Below, piece after piece: positions 14,417-23,076 of a stretch of 44,009 nucleotides of DNA. Each line of letters opens with the position of its first letter. Within the stretch, counting starts at the first letter, position 1. The stretch lies in contig DASYKU010000094.1 of NCBI GenBank assembly GCA_035995165.1, positions 1-44,009 on the forward strand, given 5' to 3'. This DNA is from Mycobacteriales bacterium (GTDB lineage: Bacteria > Actinomycetota > Actinomycetes > Mycobacteriales > CADCTP01). The translations under genes were made by a program, and so were the position numbers. Below the pieces are notes generated by a model. The model searched no databases, was not told the origin of the DNA, and saw only the letters and a list, made by a program, of their open reading frames with translations.

Positions 14417-16750
14417 TCAGACCTCCGTCGTCGCCGGCTCGGCGCCGACCGCGACCGACCGCCGCTTCGAGATCGCGATGGACCCGGCGATGATCGCCAC
14501 GGCCAGGACGGCCAGGCCGATACGCAGCGCCTTATTGGCGTCGGTGCCGATGCTCAGCTGCACGACCGCCGGGGCGATCAGCAACGACACCAGGTTCATG
14601 ACCTTGATCAGCGGGTTGAGCGCCGGGCCCGCGGTGTCCTTGAACGGGTCGCCGACGGTGTCGCCGATGACGGTGGCCGCGTGGGCCTCGCTGCCCTTTC
14701 CGCCGAACTGGCCGTCCTCGACCAACTTCTTCGCGTTGTCCCAGGCACCGCCGGAGTTCGACAGCATCACGGCCATGAGCACGCCGGTGGCGATCGCGCC
14801 GGCCAGGTACGAGCCGAGCGCGCCGGCACCGAGACCGAAGCCGACCGCGATCGGCGCGAGCACCGCGAGCAGCCCCGGGGTGATCAGCTCCCGCAGCGAG
14901 TCCTGGGTGCAGATGTCGACAACCCGGCTGTAGTCCGGGCGCTCACTGAAGTCCATGATCCCGGGCTTGGTCCGGAACTGCTCCCGGACCTCGAAGACCA
15001 CCCGGCCGGCGGCCCGCGACACGGCGGTGATGGCGAGCCCGGAGAACAGGAACACCACCGAAGCGCCGATGATCAACCCGACCAGGTTGGTGGGATCGGC
15101 GACGTTGAGGACGCCCGCGTACTGCAGCAGGTCGAGGTTGCTGACTCCGGTGACCGAGTCGATCCCGGTCTTGGCCACGGCGGTGCTGACCGCGTCGGTG
15201 AACGACCCGAACAGCGCGGTCGCGGCCAATACCGCGGTCGCAATCGCGATGCCCTTGGTGATCGCCTTGGTGGTGTTGCCGACCGCGTCGAGCTCGGTCA
15301 GCACGCGCGCCGCCTTCTCGTCGATGTCGTGGGACATCTCGGCGATGCCCTGCGCGTTGTCGCTCACCGGTCCGAAGGTGTCCATCGAGACGATGACGCC
15401 GACCGTGGTGAGCAGGCCCGTGCCGGCGAGGGCGACCGCGAACAGGGAGACGACGATCGAGCCGCCGCCGAGCAGCGAGGCGCCGTAGACCGCGGCGCCG
15501 ATGAGGATGGCCGAGTAGACGGCAGATTCCAGGCCGATCGAGAAACCGGCCAGGATCACCGTCGCCGGACCGGTCAGCGACGAGCGGCCGATGTCCCGGA
15601 CGGGTCGCCGGCTGGTCTCGGTGAAGTACCCGGTGAGCACCTGGATCGCCGCCGCCAGCACGAGGCCGATGAGCACCGCGACGATGGCGATCACCCGTGG
15701 GTCCTTGCCACCGGCCGAGTTCAGCACCGCGTCGCTCACGCCGTCGAGGTCGGAGATCCGCCCCGGCAGGAAGATGAACGCGGCCAGCACGACCAGCACG
15801 GCCGAGATCAGCGCCGAGGCGAAGAAGCCCCGGTTGATGGTCTGCAGGGCATCGCGGTCGGACGCACGCGGCTCGGTCAGGAAGATGCCGACGACCGCGG
15901 TGAGCACACCGATGGCCGGCACGACCAAGGGAAAGATCAGCCCCTCGGAGCCGAACGCGGCCTTACCGAGGATCAGCGCGGCGACCAACGTCACCGCGTA
16001 CGACTCGAAGAGGTCGGCGGCCATGCCCGCGCAGTCGCCGACGTTGTCGCCGACGTTGTCCGCGATCGTCGCAGCGTTGCGGGGGTCGTCCTCGGGGATG
16101 CCGGCCTCGACCTTGCCGACCAGGTCGGCACCGACGTCCGCGGCCTTGGTGAAGATGCCACCGCCGACCCGCATGAACATCGCGAGCAGCGCGGCGCCGA
16201 AGCCGAAGCCCTCGAGCACGGTCGGGGCGTCCTGGTTGTAGACCAGCAGCACGATCGAGGCGCCCAGCAGACCCAGGCCGACCGTGAGCATGCCGCAGAA
16301 GCCGCCCGTCCGGAACGCGATCCGCATCGCGTCACGACTGCCGGTCGCCCGGGCCGCCGCGGCCACCCGGACGTTGCCGCGGGTCGCGAGCGTCATCCCG
16401 AAGTAGCCGACGAGCGCCGAGAAGCAGGCGCCGACCACGAAGAAGACGGAGCGGCCGATGCGGACGCTGGCGCCGCCATCGGTGACCGGCAGGATCAGCA
16501 GGAGGACGAAGACGATGAGGACAAAAGCGCTCAACGTCTTGAACTGCCGGTTCAGGTACGCCGCGGCGCCCTCCTGGACCGCCCGGGCGATGTCCTGCAT
16601 CCGGGCCGTGCCCTGGTCGGCGCGCATGACCTGGTTGTAGAGGTAGAGGGCGAACACGAGCGCACCGAGGGCGATGGCGGCGATGACCACTACGACGAAG
16701 TAGTCCGCGCCTGCGATCTCCGGGGCCTCCGCCAGGGAAAGCGGGAGCAA
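14417..16750 (-). CDS. hppA: Membrane-bound proton-pumping pyrophosphatase
   Basis: 777 aa with about 16 hydrophobic segments. The substrate site is present: DVGADLVGKVEAGIPEDDPRN, then NVGDNVGDCAGMAADLFESY, and the second acidic cluster DTVGDPFKDTAGPALNPL near the C-terminus. The motif GNTTKA carries Lys, where K+-dependent enzymes have Ala, so this is a K+-independent H+ pump that couples PPi hydrolysis to proton export. The start is TTG 16750 with AGGAGG 5 bases upstream. A promoter with a CRP-like site lies at 16867-16926. Confidence 0.95.
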   Translation of the reverse strand: MLPLSLAEAPEIAGADYFVVVVIAAIALGALVFALYLYNQVMRADQGTARMQDIARAVQEGAAAYLNRQFKTLSAFVLIVFVLLLILPVTDGGASVRIGRSVFFVVGACFSALVGYFGMTLATRGNVRVAAAARATGSRDAMRIAFRTGGFCGMLTVGLGLLGASIVLLVYNQDAPTVLEGFGFGAALLAMFMRVGGGIFTKAADVGADLVGKVEAGIPEDDPRNAATIADNVGDNVGDCAGMAADLFESYAVTLVAALILGKAAFGSEGLIFPLVVPAIGVLTAVVGIFLTEPRASDRDALQTINRGFFASALISAVLVVLAAFIFLPGRISDLDGVSDAVLNSAGGKDPRVIAIVAVLIGLVLAAAIQVLTGYFTETSRRPVRDIGRSSLTGPATVILAGFSIGLESAVYSAILIGAAVYGASLLGGGSIVVSLFAVALAGTGLLTTVGVIVSMDTFGPVSDNAQGIAEMSHDIDEKAARVLTELDAVGNTTKAITKGIAIATAVLAATALFGSFTDAVSTAVAKTGIDSVTGVSNLDLLQYAGVLNVADPTNLVGLIIGASVVFLFSGLAITAVSRAAGRVVFEVREQFRTKPGIMDFSERPDYSRVVDICTQDSLRELITPGLLAVLAPIAVGFGLGAGALGSYLAGAIATGVLMAVMLSNSGGAWDNAKKLVEDGQFGGKGSEAHAATVIGDTVGDPFKDTAGPALNPLIKVMNLVSLLIAPAVVQLSIGTDANKALRIGLAVLAVAIIAGSIAISKRRSVAVGAEPATTEV

Positions 16751-16866
16751 TGCGTCCTCCTGTTAGACGACGTTGGCGAACAGCCACAGGACGCCGGACG
16801 GCGGGTGGAGCTGGTCGTTAGAGCGTGCGCTGACCGGACACATGCGGTCCCGCGCAGATCGCGCGG

Positions 16867-16895
16867 AGTTTACGGGAGCATGACCGGTCCCCCAA
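16867..16895 (-). promoter_or_regulatory. Predicted hppA promoter
   Basis: On the minus strand TTGGGG (16895-16890), a 17-base spacer and TAAACT (16872-16867) form a sigma-70-like promoter with a start near 16860 and a leader of about 110 bases. Confidence 0.5.
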
Positions 16896-16910
16896 GACGG
16901 ACCTTACTTG

Positions 16911-16926
16911 TGCGACCGGAATCACA
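16911..16926. promoter_or_regulatory. CRP-like site upstream of hppA
   Basis: TGCGA-N6-TCACA differs by one base from the CRP half-site consensus TGTGA-N6-TCACA. Its centre is about 58-59 bases upstream of the predicted hppA start, close to the class I activator position. A crp gene is present in this window. Confidence 0.4.
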
Positions 16927-16973
16927 GCTTTGTGGCATTTATGTCGCATACTGTCGGCCGTGCCCGGATTGCC

Positions 16974-17423
16974 TCAGGCCAGCGGCCACGACATGGTCAC
17001 CCGCGTCCCGCCGTCGATCTCCTGATCGACCACGAGATCCTGGACCACCGCCCCGAGCAGCGCCAGACCCAGAGCGTCCCCGCTCGGGTCCGCCCACGGG
17101 ATCGAACCACCCGCGCCGTTGGCCATCGCGGTGAGCTCGTCTCCCGTGCCGGTCTTGGCACCGTCGACCACGGACACCCGGAACCGGCCGGCCTCCGCGA
17201 ACTCGACGGTCACCGGCGCGGTCACGCCCTGCCGCTCCTGCATCCGCACCGCCCGGGCGCAGGCCTCGCCCACGGCAAGGCGGACCTCGTCGAGGTTGTC
17301 CTCGCCGACCCCGCTCCGCCGGGCCATGGCCGCCGCGATCAGCCGCGCTGTCCGCACGTGAGCCGGGCTCGGCGGCAGACGGAGCGTGACGGTGACGTCG
17401 GTGTCAGCGGCGATCCCGCTCAT
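16974..17423 (-). CDS. RsbW/SpoIIAB-type anti-sigma factor kinase, partner of BldG
   Basis: 149 aa, GHKL ATPase fold. The N-box is seen in NLDEVRLAVGEACARAV, and the later GDALGLALLGAVVQDL region corresponds to the G-box area; both are divergent but recognisable. Such kinases bind a sigma factor and phosphorylate their antagonist. The gene lies 4 bases after bldG, the same place as ORF3 (SCO3548) beside S. coelicolor bldG. ATG 17423 was chosen because upstream in-frame sequence overlaps bldG and is non-protein-like. Confidence 0.85.
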   Translation of the reverse strand: MSGIAADTDVTVTLRLPPSPAHVRTARLIAAAMARRSGVGEDNLDEVRLAVGEACARAVRMQERQGVTAPVTVEFAEAGRFRVSVVDGAKTGTGDELTAMANGAGGSIPWADPSGDALGLALLGAVVQDLVVDQEIDGGTRVTMSWPLA

Positions 17424-17427
17424 GGCC

Positions 17428-17775
17428 TCAGCCTGCCGACGGACTGGCGAGCGCTTCGTCCACCGTCGAGTGCACGGTGAAGACCTCGTCCAGGCCCGTG
17501 ATCCGGAACAGCTTGAGGACCCGCTCCTGCGGACAGACCAGCGACAGACTGCCGCCGACCTCCCGGGCCCGGTTGAGACCGGCGACGAGGACGCCCAGCC
17601 CGGTCGAGTCGAGGAACTCGACCCCACCGAGATCGATGACCAGCTGATGCTGACCCGAATCGAGAAGATCGGCGATCCGGTCCCGCAGGGCCGGCGCGGT
17701 GTAGACGTCGACCTCCCCGGAGACAGCCAGAACCGTATGCCCGGCCTGGTCACGGGTGTTCAACGTGAGGTCCAT
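17428..17775 (-). CDS. bldG: Anti-anti-sigma factor BldG (STAS domain)
   Basis: The 115-aa single STAS domain has the phosphorylation motif EFLDSTGLGVL with Ser57, the same residue number as the phosphorylated serine of S. coelicolor BldG. Sequence features such as GEVDVYTAPALRDR and KLFRITGLDEVF are near-identical to BldG as I remember it. It controls sigma factor availability by partner switching with the adjacent kinase and is needed for morphological development in Streptomyces. ATG 17775 has GGAGGTG 6 bases upstream. It is divergent from the helicase. Confidence 0.92.
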   Translation of the reverse strand: MDLTLNTRDQAGHTVLAVSGEVDVYTAPALRDRIADLLDSGQHQLVIDLGGVEFLDSTGLGVLVAGLNRAREVGGSLSLVCPQERVLKLFRITGLDEVFTVHSTVDEALASPSAG

Positions 17776-17874
17776 GGCGCACCTCCGCGTAAGTTGGCGA
17801 CGTGAGACGAGCGTCGGTCCGCCGACCGGGCTCTACTGCTTGCCCCCGATCTAACCAAAGTCGCGAGCGCGAAA

Positions 17875-20202
17875 GTGAGTGACGTGGTCCGTACGCGCGC
17901 GCCGGAGGGTGCCACCCTCCGCGGGCAAGATCTGCTCGACCGCGTCCTGGCCGGTAGCCGGTACAACCCGGTGACGCATGTGGAGCAGGTTCCGCCCCGG
18001 CCCGGGCGGTCCGCGGACTGGCCGGACTGGGCCCCTGAGCTGCTGGCGGACCGGTTCCGGGCCCGGGGCATCGCCCGGCCCTGGGAACACCAGGCGGCCG
18101 CCGCGTCGCTGGCCTACGCCGGCCGGTCGGTGGTCGTCGCGACCGGAACCGCCTCGGGCAAGTCGCTGGCCTATCAGTTGCCGGTGCTGTCCGCTCTGCT
18201 CGCCGACGGCAAGGCGACCGCGCTCTACCTCGCCCCCACCAAGGCTCTGGCCGGCGACCAGCTCCGGTCGCTGCGCTCGCTGGTGCTGCCCGACGTCAGG
18301 GCTGCGTCCTTCGACGGCGACACGGCTCCGCCGGAGCGGGACTGGGTTCGTGCCCATTCCCGGCTGGTGCTCACGAACCCGGACATGCTGCACCGCGGCA
18401 TCCTGCCGTCGCACACACGATGGGCGGCCTTCCTGCGCCGGCTGAGGTACGTGGTGATCGACGAGTGCCACACCTACCGCGGCGTCTTCGGCTCGCACGT
18501 CGCGCACGTGCTGCGGCGGCTGCGGCGGATCTGCGCTTCCTACGGTGCGTACCCGACCTTCGTACTCGCCTCGGCGACGGTCGCGACGCCGGCGATCTCG
18601 GCCAGCCGACTCACCGGCCTGGAGGTCGAGGAGGTGACGCAGGACGCATCGCCCCGCGGGTCGACCGCCTTCGCGCTCTGGGAGCCGCCGCTGACCAACG
18701 GCCACGGCGAGCACGGCGCCCCGGTCCGGCGTCCCGCCGGGGCCGAGGCTGCCCGGCTGCTGGCCGACCTCGTGATCGAGGACGCCCGGGCGCTGGCGTT
18801 CGTCCGGTCCCGGCGTGGGGCCGAAGTGCTGGCCCTCACCACCCGCCGCCATCTGGCCGGCGCCGCGCCGGAGCTCGCCCAGCGGGTGGCCGCGTACCGG
18901 GCCGGCTACCTGCCGGAGGAACGCCGTGCATTGGAGACGGCGCTGGCGAACGGGACGCTGCTGGGCGTCGCGGCGACGAACGCGCTGGAGCTCGGCATCG
19001 ACATCGCCGGGCTGGACGCCGTCGTGCTGGCGGGCTTCCCGGGCACGCTCGCCTCGCTCTGGCAGCAGGCCGGACGCGCGGGCCGGGAGGGACTCGGTGC
19101 GCTGGTCGTCTTCGTGGCCCGGGACGACCCGCTGGACACGTACCTCGTGCACCACCCGGAAGCGGTCTTCGGCCGCCCGGTCGAGGCGACGGTCCTGGAC
19201 CCGGAGAACCCGTACGTGCTCGGTCCGCAGCTCTGCTGCGCCGCCGCCGAGCTCGCCCTCACCGACGCCGACCTGCCGATGTTCGGCGGGCCGGCCGCCG
19301 AGGCGGTGCTGCCGGACCTGGTCCGCCGCGGCCTGCTGCGGCACCGGCCCACGGGCTGGTACTGGACGGCACGCGCCCGACCGGACCTCGACATCCGCGG
19401 GACGGGCGGCGAGCCGGTCCGGGTCGTGGAGGGCGGCACCGGCCGGGTGCTCGGCACGGTGGACGCCTGGGCCTCGCACACCACCGTCCATGCCGGCGCC
19501 GTCTACCTGCATCAGGGCGTCTCGTACCTGGTCGACGAGCTGGACCTCGAGGCCGCCGTCGCCCTGGTCCACCAGGCCGAGCCTGACTACTCGACCTCGG
19601 CCCGGGACACCACCGACATCCGGGTGGTGTCGACGCTGCGGGAACGCGACCTCGGGGAACTGACCCTGCACCACGGGACCGTCGACGTGACCAACCAAGT
19701 CGTGTCGTACCTGCGGCGTCAGCATCTGACCGGTCAGGTGCTCGACGAGACCCCACTCGACCTGCCCAAGCGGGAGCTGCGGACGAGGGCCGTCTGGTAC
19801 ACGCTGTCCGACACTGCGATCGCCGCGGCCGGCCTGCATCCGGCCGACGTCCCGGGTGCCGCCCACGCCGCCGAGCACGCCGCGATCGGACTGCTTCCCC
19901 TGTTCGCCACCTGCGACCGATGGGACATCGGCGGCGTCTCCACGGCCCTGCATCCCGACACCGGTCGCATGACGATCTTCGTGTACGACGGACAACCGGG
20001 GGGCGCCGGCTTCGCTGCCCGCGGCTACGACACAGCTCGCGAATGGCTGCTCGCGACACGTGAGGCGGTGAACGCCTGCGAGTGCGAGGCGGGCTGCCCG
20101 TCGTGTGTGCAGTCGCCCAAGTGCGGCAATGGGAACGAGCCGCTGGACAAGGCCGGCGCCGTACGCCTGCTCGACGCCGTGCTCACGTCCTTGCCATCCT
20201 GA
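17875..20202 (+). CDS. DEAD/DECH-box helicase with C-terminal Cys cluster (MrfA-like)
   Basis: 775-aa superfamily 2 helicase: motif I TGTASGKS (90-97), motif II DECH (196-199), motif III SAT, and motif VI region QQAGRAGREG. The C-terminal DUF1998-type region has a cysteine cluster (Cys735, 737, 741, 744, 750) that likely binds zinc. Bacillus MrfA, of this type, works in mitomycin-lesion repair. In actinobacteria this helicase marks the 'helicase/secretion neighbourhood' of Tad genes, as here. GTG 17875 starts without an evident ribosome site; GTG codons just downstream are possible. Confidence 0.88.
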   Translation: MSDVVRTRAPEGATLRGQDLLDRVLAGSRYNPVTHVEQVPPRPGRSADWPDWAPELLADRFRARGIARPWEHQAAAASLAYAGRSVVVATGTASGKSLAYQLPVLSALLADGKATALYLAPTKALAGDQLRSLRSLVLPDVRAASFDGDTAPPERDWVRAHSRLVLTNPDMLHRGILPSHTRWAAFLRRLRYVVIDECHTYRGVFGSHVAHVLRRLRRICASYGAYPTFVLASATVATPAISASRLTGLEVEEVTQDASPRGSTAFALWEPPLTNGHGEHGAPVRRPAGAEAARLLADLVIEDARALAFVRSRRGAEVLALTTRRHLAGAAPELAQRVAAYRAGYLPEERRALETALANGTLLGVAATNALELGIDIAGLDAVVLAGFPGTLASLWQQAGRAGREGLGALVVFVARDDPLDTYLVHHPEAVFGRPVEATVLDPENPYVLGPQLCCAAAELALTDADLPMFGGPAAEAVLPDLVRRGLLRHRPTGWYWTARARPDLDIRGTGGEPVRVVEGGTGRVLGTVDAWASHTTVHAGAVYLHQGVSYLVDELDLEAAVALVHQAEPDYSTSARDTTDIRVVSTLRERDLGELTLHHGTVDVTNQVVSYLRRQHLTGQVLDETPLDLPKRELRTRAVWYTLSDTAIAAAGLHPADVPGAAHAAEHAAIGLLPLFATCDRWDIGGVSTALHPDTGRMTIFVYDGQPGGAGFAARGYDTAREWLLATREAVNACECEAGCPSCVQSPKCGNGNEPLDKAGAVRLLDAVLTSLPS

Positions 20203-20320
20203 TGCCAGGCGTTTCGCGCGTTCGGAGCAGCCGACGCTTGCCGATCGGCGCCGACGGGTATGTCCACCGCAACACGGACGAGGGACGAACCCGTCCACTC
20301 GAAGAAAGGAGCTGATCACC

Positions 20321-20827
20321 GTGGCGGTTCTAGGTCTCATCCTGCTCGCCGGTGCCGGCGTGCTCACCGCCGCCGTAGTCACCAGCAACACCGACTCGCT
20401 CGCAGTCTCGCTCTGGGGTGTCTCCGTCTCGAACGTCACTCTCGGCGTCGTCTTCGTCGCCGGCATGATCACCACCGTCCTCGCTGTCGTCGGCCTCGGT
20501 CTTCTGATGGGTGGCATGCGGCGCAACCGCCGGCTGCGCAAGGAGCGGCGGACGCTGCGGCGCGAGAACGAGGAACTCGCGCAGCGCGTGGACTCCACGC
20601 CGGAGACCACCACCGTGCCGCCCACCCGGTACGAGGAGCCTCGGCTCTCCGACCGCTCGCGCACGGACGCTCCGGTCGTCGATGACCGGACGCGCGTCCA
20701 GCCGCCGGTCGACGCCAACTACGAGGCGGCCCCGCCCGTCGAGGACTCCACCGCCCCGCGACGCCGGTCGTTCCTGCCGCGCCGTGAGGAGCGCACGACG
20801 ACCGACACGGTGTCCCGGGACTCCTGA
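20321..20827 (+). CDS. LapA-domain-like membrane protein
   Basis: 168 aa. Two transmembrane segments (about 2-22 and 40-65) flank NTDSLAVSLWGVSVSN, as in LapA/DUF1049 proteins, followed by a basic coiled-coil (RRNRRLRKERRTLRRENEE) and a charged, Pro-rich disordered tail. LapA in E. coli works in the LPS-control pathway, but here the role is unknown. I chose GTG 20321, with AAGGAG 9 bases upstream, over longer in-frame extensions that run back into the helicase gene. It ends at a strong terminator shared with the convergent TadE-like gene. Confidence 0.75.
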   Translation: MAVLGLILLAGAGVLTAAVVTSNTDSLAVSLWGVSVSNVTLGVVFVAGMITTVLAVVGLGLLMGGMRRNRRLRKERRTLRRENEELAQRVDSTPETTTVPPTRYEEPRLSDRSRTDAPVVDDRTRVQPPVDANYEAAPPVEDSTAPRRRSFLPRREERTTTDTVSRDS

Positions 20828-20840
20828 TCGGCTTCAGCTG

Positions 20841-20875
20841 AGGGGTGGGCGGCGCGGACAGCGCCGCCCACCCCT
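20841..20875. terminator. Bidirectional hairpin between LapA-like and TadE-like genes
   Basis: A 15-bp perfect stem, AGGGGTGGGCGGCGC (20841-20855) pairing with 20861-20875, has loop GGACA. It lies between convergent stops at 20827 and 20884. Confidence 0.85.
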
Positions 20876-20883
20876 TCCTCATG

Positions 20884-21237
20884 TCACGGCAGGTCCTCCA
20901 TCGGACCTGCCCGAGCCCTGGCCGTCGCCTCCCGGACACCCAGACCACCGAGACGGATCGGCCGGGACACCACCACCTCGACGTCGTCTCCGACCACACG
21001 GCACACCTGAAGGACCGCGCCGTTTCGGCCGGCGATCGAGGTCGCGGCACGGCAGGCGCGCGACGTGCCGTCGGGCACTCGGACCGCCGCTGCCAGCGCT
21101 GCCAGATCGGCCGCCGTCTCAACGCGGTGTCGGCCGACGACCGCGCTGCCGTAGAGAACGGCCGCCGAGCAGCTCAGCCAGATGAGGCCGGCCAGGGCGG
21201 CCGCCCAGATGGTGACGCTGCCCCGGTCACGGCACAC
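20884..21237 (-). CDS. TadE-like protein of the helicase/secretion neighbourhood
   Basis: 117 aa. A short basic start (MCRDRGS) is followed by a hydrophobic helix VTIWAAALAGLIWLSCSAAV, then HRVETAADLAALAAA, a motif found in Rv3654c-type pilus proteins. It is probably a minor pilin or surface protein processed with the Flp/TadE genes upstream; it overlaps tadE by 11 bases. It carries two conserved-type Cys (CRAAT and QVCRVV) that may form a disulfide. GTG 21237 is the start. Confidence 0.82.
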   Translation of the reverse strand: MCRDRGSVTIWAAALAGLIWLSCSAAVLYGSAVVGRHRVETAADLAALAAAVRVPDGTSRACRAATSIAGRNGAVLQVCRVVGDDVEVVVSRPIRLGGLGVREATARARAGPMEDLP

Positions 21238-21589
21238 CGCTGGACTCCGGCTCCCTCGACGCGACGGCGGTGGCCTTGACGGTGAAGACCGGGAGCAGAC
21301 CTCCGGTGCGGCCGGCCGCTGCCGACACTGTCACCTGGACATTGTCGCCGGCGTTCGCGACCGTCACCGTCGCTCCCGCCGGTGCCACTCGCATGGCGGC
21401 CGATCCGGCCCCCGCGACGGACTCACCACGGGCCGCCGCCCGGGCTCCCTCCCGCGCGGCGTCGACGCAACGCAGTTGCGCGAGCATCACCGACACGGCG
21501 GTAAGTCCGGCTGCGATCACCAGCACCAGAGCCGGGAGCACGACGGCCAACTCCGCGGTGGCCATCCCGCCATCGCGCCGCCTGGTCAT
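21227..21589 (-). CDS. tadE: TadE-family pseudopilin
   Basis: 120 aa. The N-terminus RRRDGGMATAELAVVLPALV has a class III prepilin site after Gly8, with Glu at mature position 5 (MATAE), then one transmembrane helix and a periplasmic/extracellular domain. TadE pseudopilins are minor components of tight-adherence (Flp) pili. Its ATG overlaps the upstream flp stop (ATGA). Confidence 0.85.
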   Translation of the reverse strand: MTRRRDGGMATAELAVVLPALVLVIAAGLTAVSVMLAQLRCVDAAREGARAAARGESVAGAGSAAMRVAPAGATVTVANAGDNVQVTVSAAAGRTGGLLPVFTVKATAVASREPESSGVP

Positions 21590-21762
21590 CCCTGGGAGAG
21601 GGCGCGCTTGACGATCGCCGTCAGGGCGGTCAGCACCGTGCCGCTGGTCACCACCTTGTAGAGGATTCCGGCGAACGCGACGGCGGCGATCAGTCCGACC
21701 GCGTACTCGGCGGTGGTCATCCCGTCGTCGCGCCGGTAGGTCGCCCGGAACTTCTTCAGCAT
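21586..21762 (-). CDS. DUF4244 Flp-type pilin
   Basis: 58 aa, beginning MLKKFRATYRRDDGMTTAEY. Prepilin processing after Gly14 would give a mature start MTTAE, with the usual Glu5, followed by a hydrophobic helix AVGLIAAVAFAGILYKVV. It is the probable major subunit of a short Tad pilus. ATG 21762 has AGAGGAG 7 bases upstream. It is the first gene of the leftward three-gene pilin operon, opposite the CpaE/TadA operon. Confidence 0.88.
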   Translation of the reverse strand: MLKKFRATYRRDDGMTTAEYAVGLIAAVAFAGILYKVVTSGTVLTALTAIVKRALSQG

Positions 21763-21840
21763 GGATTCGCTCCTCTCTCGACGCCGCCCGGTGCGGCGTG
21801 CGGGACCGAGCATCCGCGGCGGCGGGGGCCCGGGCCAGCC

Positions 21841-21951
21841 TTGTACTACAAACTGTGGACAGATCTCTCCACTGTGGATGATCGATGAATTCTGTCAGTG
21901 CTCTGTGCTAGCGCGGGGACGCCTTGTCCACAGGCCTTCGCTTCATCCACA
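21841..21951. promoter_or_regulatory. Cluster of DnaA-box-like 9-mers between divergent Tad operons
   Basis: Four matches (0-1 mismatch) to the DnaA box TTGTCCACA/TTATCCACA occur in 98 bases: 21854-21862 and 21873-21881 on the minus strand, 21924-21932 (exact TTGTCCACA) and 21943-21951 on the plus strand. The two pairs face inward and each pair is spaced 19 bases start to start. Two further palindromes overlap: TTGTACTACAA at 21841-21851 and TCCACTGTGGA at 21868-21878. The stretch is AT-rich for this genome. The rest of the 21763-22023 gap must also hold both operon promoters, which I cannot place. Confidence 0.6.
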
Positions 21952-22023
21952 GATTGGGCTCTGGACTCGCGATCCGTTGCGCCACAGCGGTTTGCTTCTC
22001 CGGCGTGCACCGAAGGAGGAGCA

Positions 22024-23076
22024 ATGACCCGAGAGAGCCGACCGCTGGTACTCACCGCGGACACCGAGTTGCTCGACGACCTGCTCGGAATGGCGGCGGC
22101 GGTCGGAGTAGCGGTCGACGTGTCCGTCGAGCCGGCCGTCTGTCGTCCACAGTGGACCCAGGCGCCGCTGGTGCTGGTCGGCGCGGACCTGCTGGAGACG
22201 CTATCGATGGCCCGACTGGAGCGGCGCCCGGGCGTACTCCTCCTCACGAGAGGATCACCGTCGGACGCTCTTCGCGACACCGCGACGATGATCGGCGCCG
22301 AGGAGACGATCGGGTTGCCGAGCGGCGAAGCCGGCCTGCTCGATCGACTCGCCGACCTGGCCGAGCCCGCGGCCCGCGCGCGCGTCGTCGGGGTCGTCGG
22401 TGGTCGTGGCGGGGCCGGCGCGAGCGTGCTGGCGGCCGGTCTCGCGTTGACGGCCGCGCTGCGCGGACCGTCCTGGCTCGTGGACCTGGATCCGCTCGGC
22501 GGCGGAGCCGACGCCGGGCTGGGAGCCGAGCTCGCACCCGGAGCCCGGTGGGCCGACCTGGGTGTGCTGAGCGGACGGCTGTCCCCCACCGCCCTGTATG
22601 AGGCGGTCCCGACTGTGCACGGCCTCGCAGTGCTGGCCGCAACCGACGCCGCTGAACTGACACCGGACGCGGTGCGGGCCGTGGTTGCGGCGGCGAGCCG
22701 GGGCGGTGGCACGATCGTGCTCGACCTTCCCCGGCACCGTACGGCGGGCCGTGACGAGGCACTGACCGCCGCCGACGAGCTTCTCGTCGTGATACCGGCA
22801 GAGGTCCGATCGGTGCTGGCGGCACGACGCGTCGTCGACGGGCTCGGCTCAACGCCGGCGCCACGGGCAGTCGTGCGAACCGGGCCGGGGGCTCTCCCCA
22901 GCCGAGAGGTGGTTCGCGGGGCCGACCTGCCGTTCGCGGGTGAGCTGGCGGACGAAGCCGCGGTGCGACAGGCGGTTCAGGTCGGCAACGGCGCCGGTCT
23001 GATCCGGGGCACCCGCCTCGGTGAACTGTGCGAGCACCTGCTGGGCCGGACCGGCGCCGTCCGGGAGGCGGCATGA
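22024..23076 (+). CDS. CpaE/TadZ-like protein of the Tad system
   Basis: 350 aa. A receiver-like N-terminal region is followed by a MinD/ParA-like ATPase domain with a deviant loop VGGRGGAGASVLAAG near residue 125, in which the catalytic Lys is lacking, as in actinobacterial CpaE homologues. VDLDPLGGGADAGLG follows as the next ATPase motif. TadZ/CpaE proteins position pilus machinery at the cell pole. ATG 22024 has AGGAGGAG just upstream. It is coupled to tadA by ATGA. Confidence 0.85.
   Translation: MTRESRPLVLTADTELLDDLLGMAAAVGVAVDVSVEPAVCRPQWTQAPLVLVGADLLETLSMARLERRPGVLLLTRGSPSDALRDTATMIGAEETIGLPSGEAGLLDRLADLAEPAARARVVGVVGGRGGAGASVLAAGLALTAALRGPSWLVDLDPLGGGADAGLGAELAPGARWADLGVLSGRLSPTALYEAVPTVHGLAVLAATDAAELTPDAVRAVVAAASRGGGTIVLDLPRHRTAGRDEALTAADELLVVIPAEVRSVLAARRVVDGLGSTPAPRAVVRTGPGALPSREVVRGADLPFAGELADEAAVRQAVQVGNGAGLIRGTRLGELCEHLLGRTGAVREAA

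Noticed and set aside
14078-17134. A 1018-codon open frame antisense to hppA
   Set aside because: The product is a run of Asp, Arg, Gly and His with no folded-domain pattern. It is a shadow of the pyrophosphatase gene.
21841-21951. Chromosomal replication origin
   Set aside because: dnaA, dnaN, rpmH and parAB are absent, and four boxes are too few for an actinobacterial oriC. Kept only as a DnaA-site cluster.
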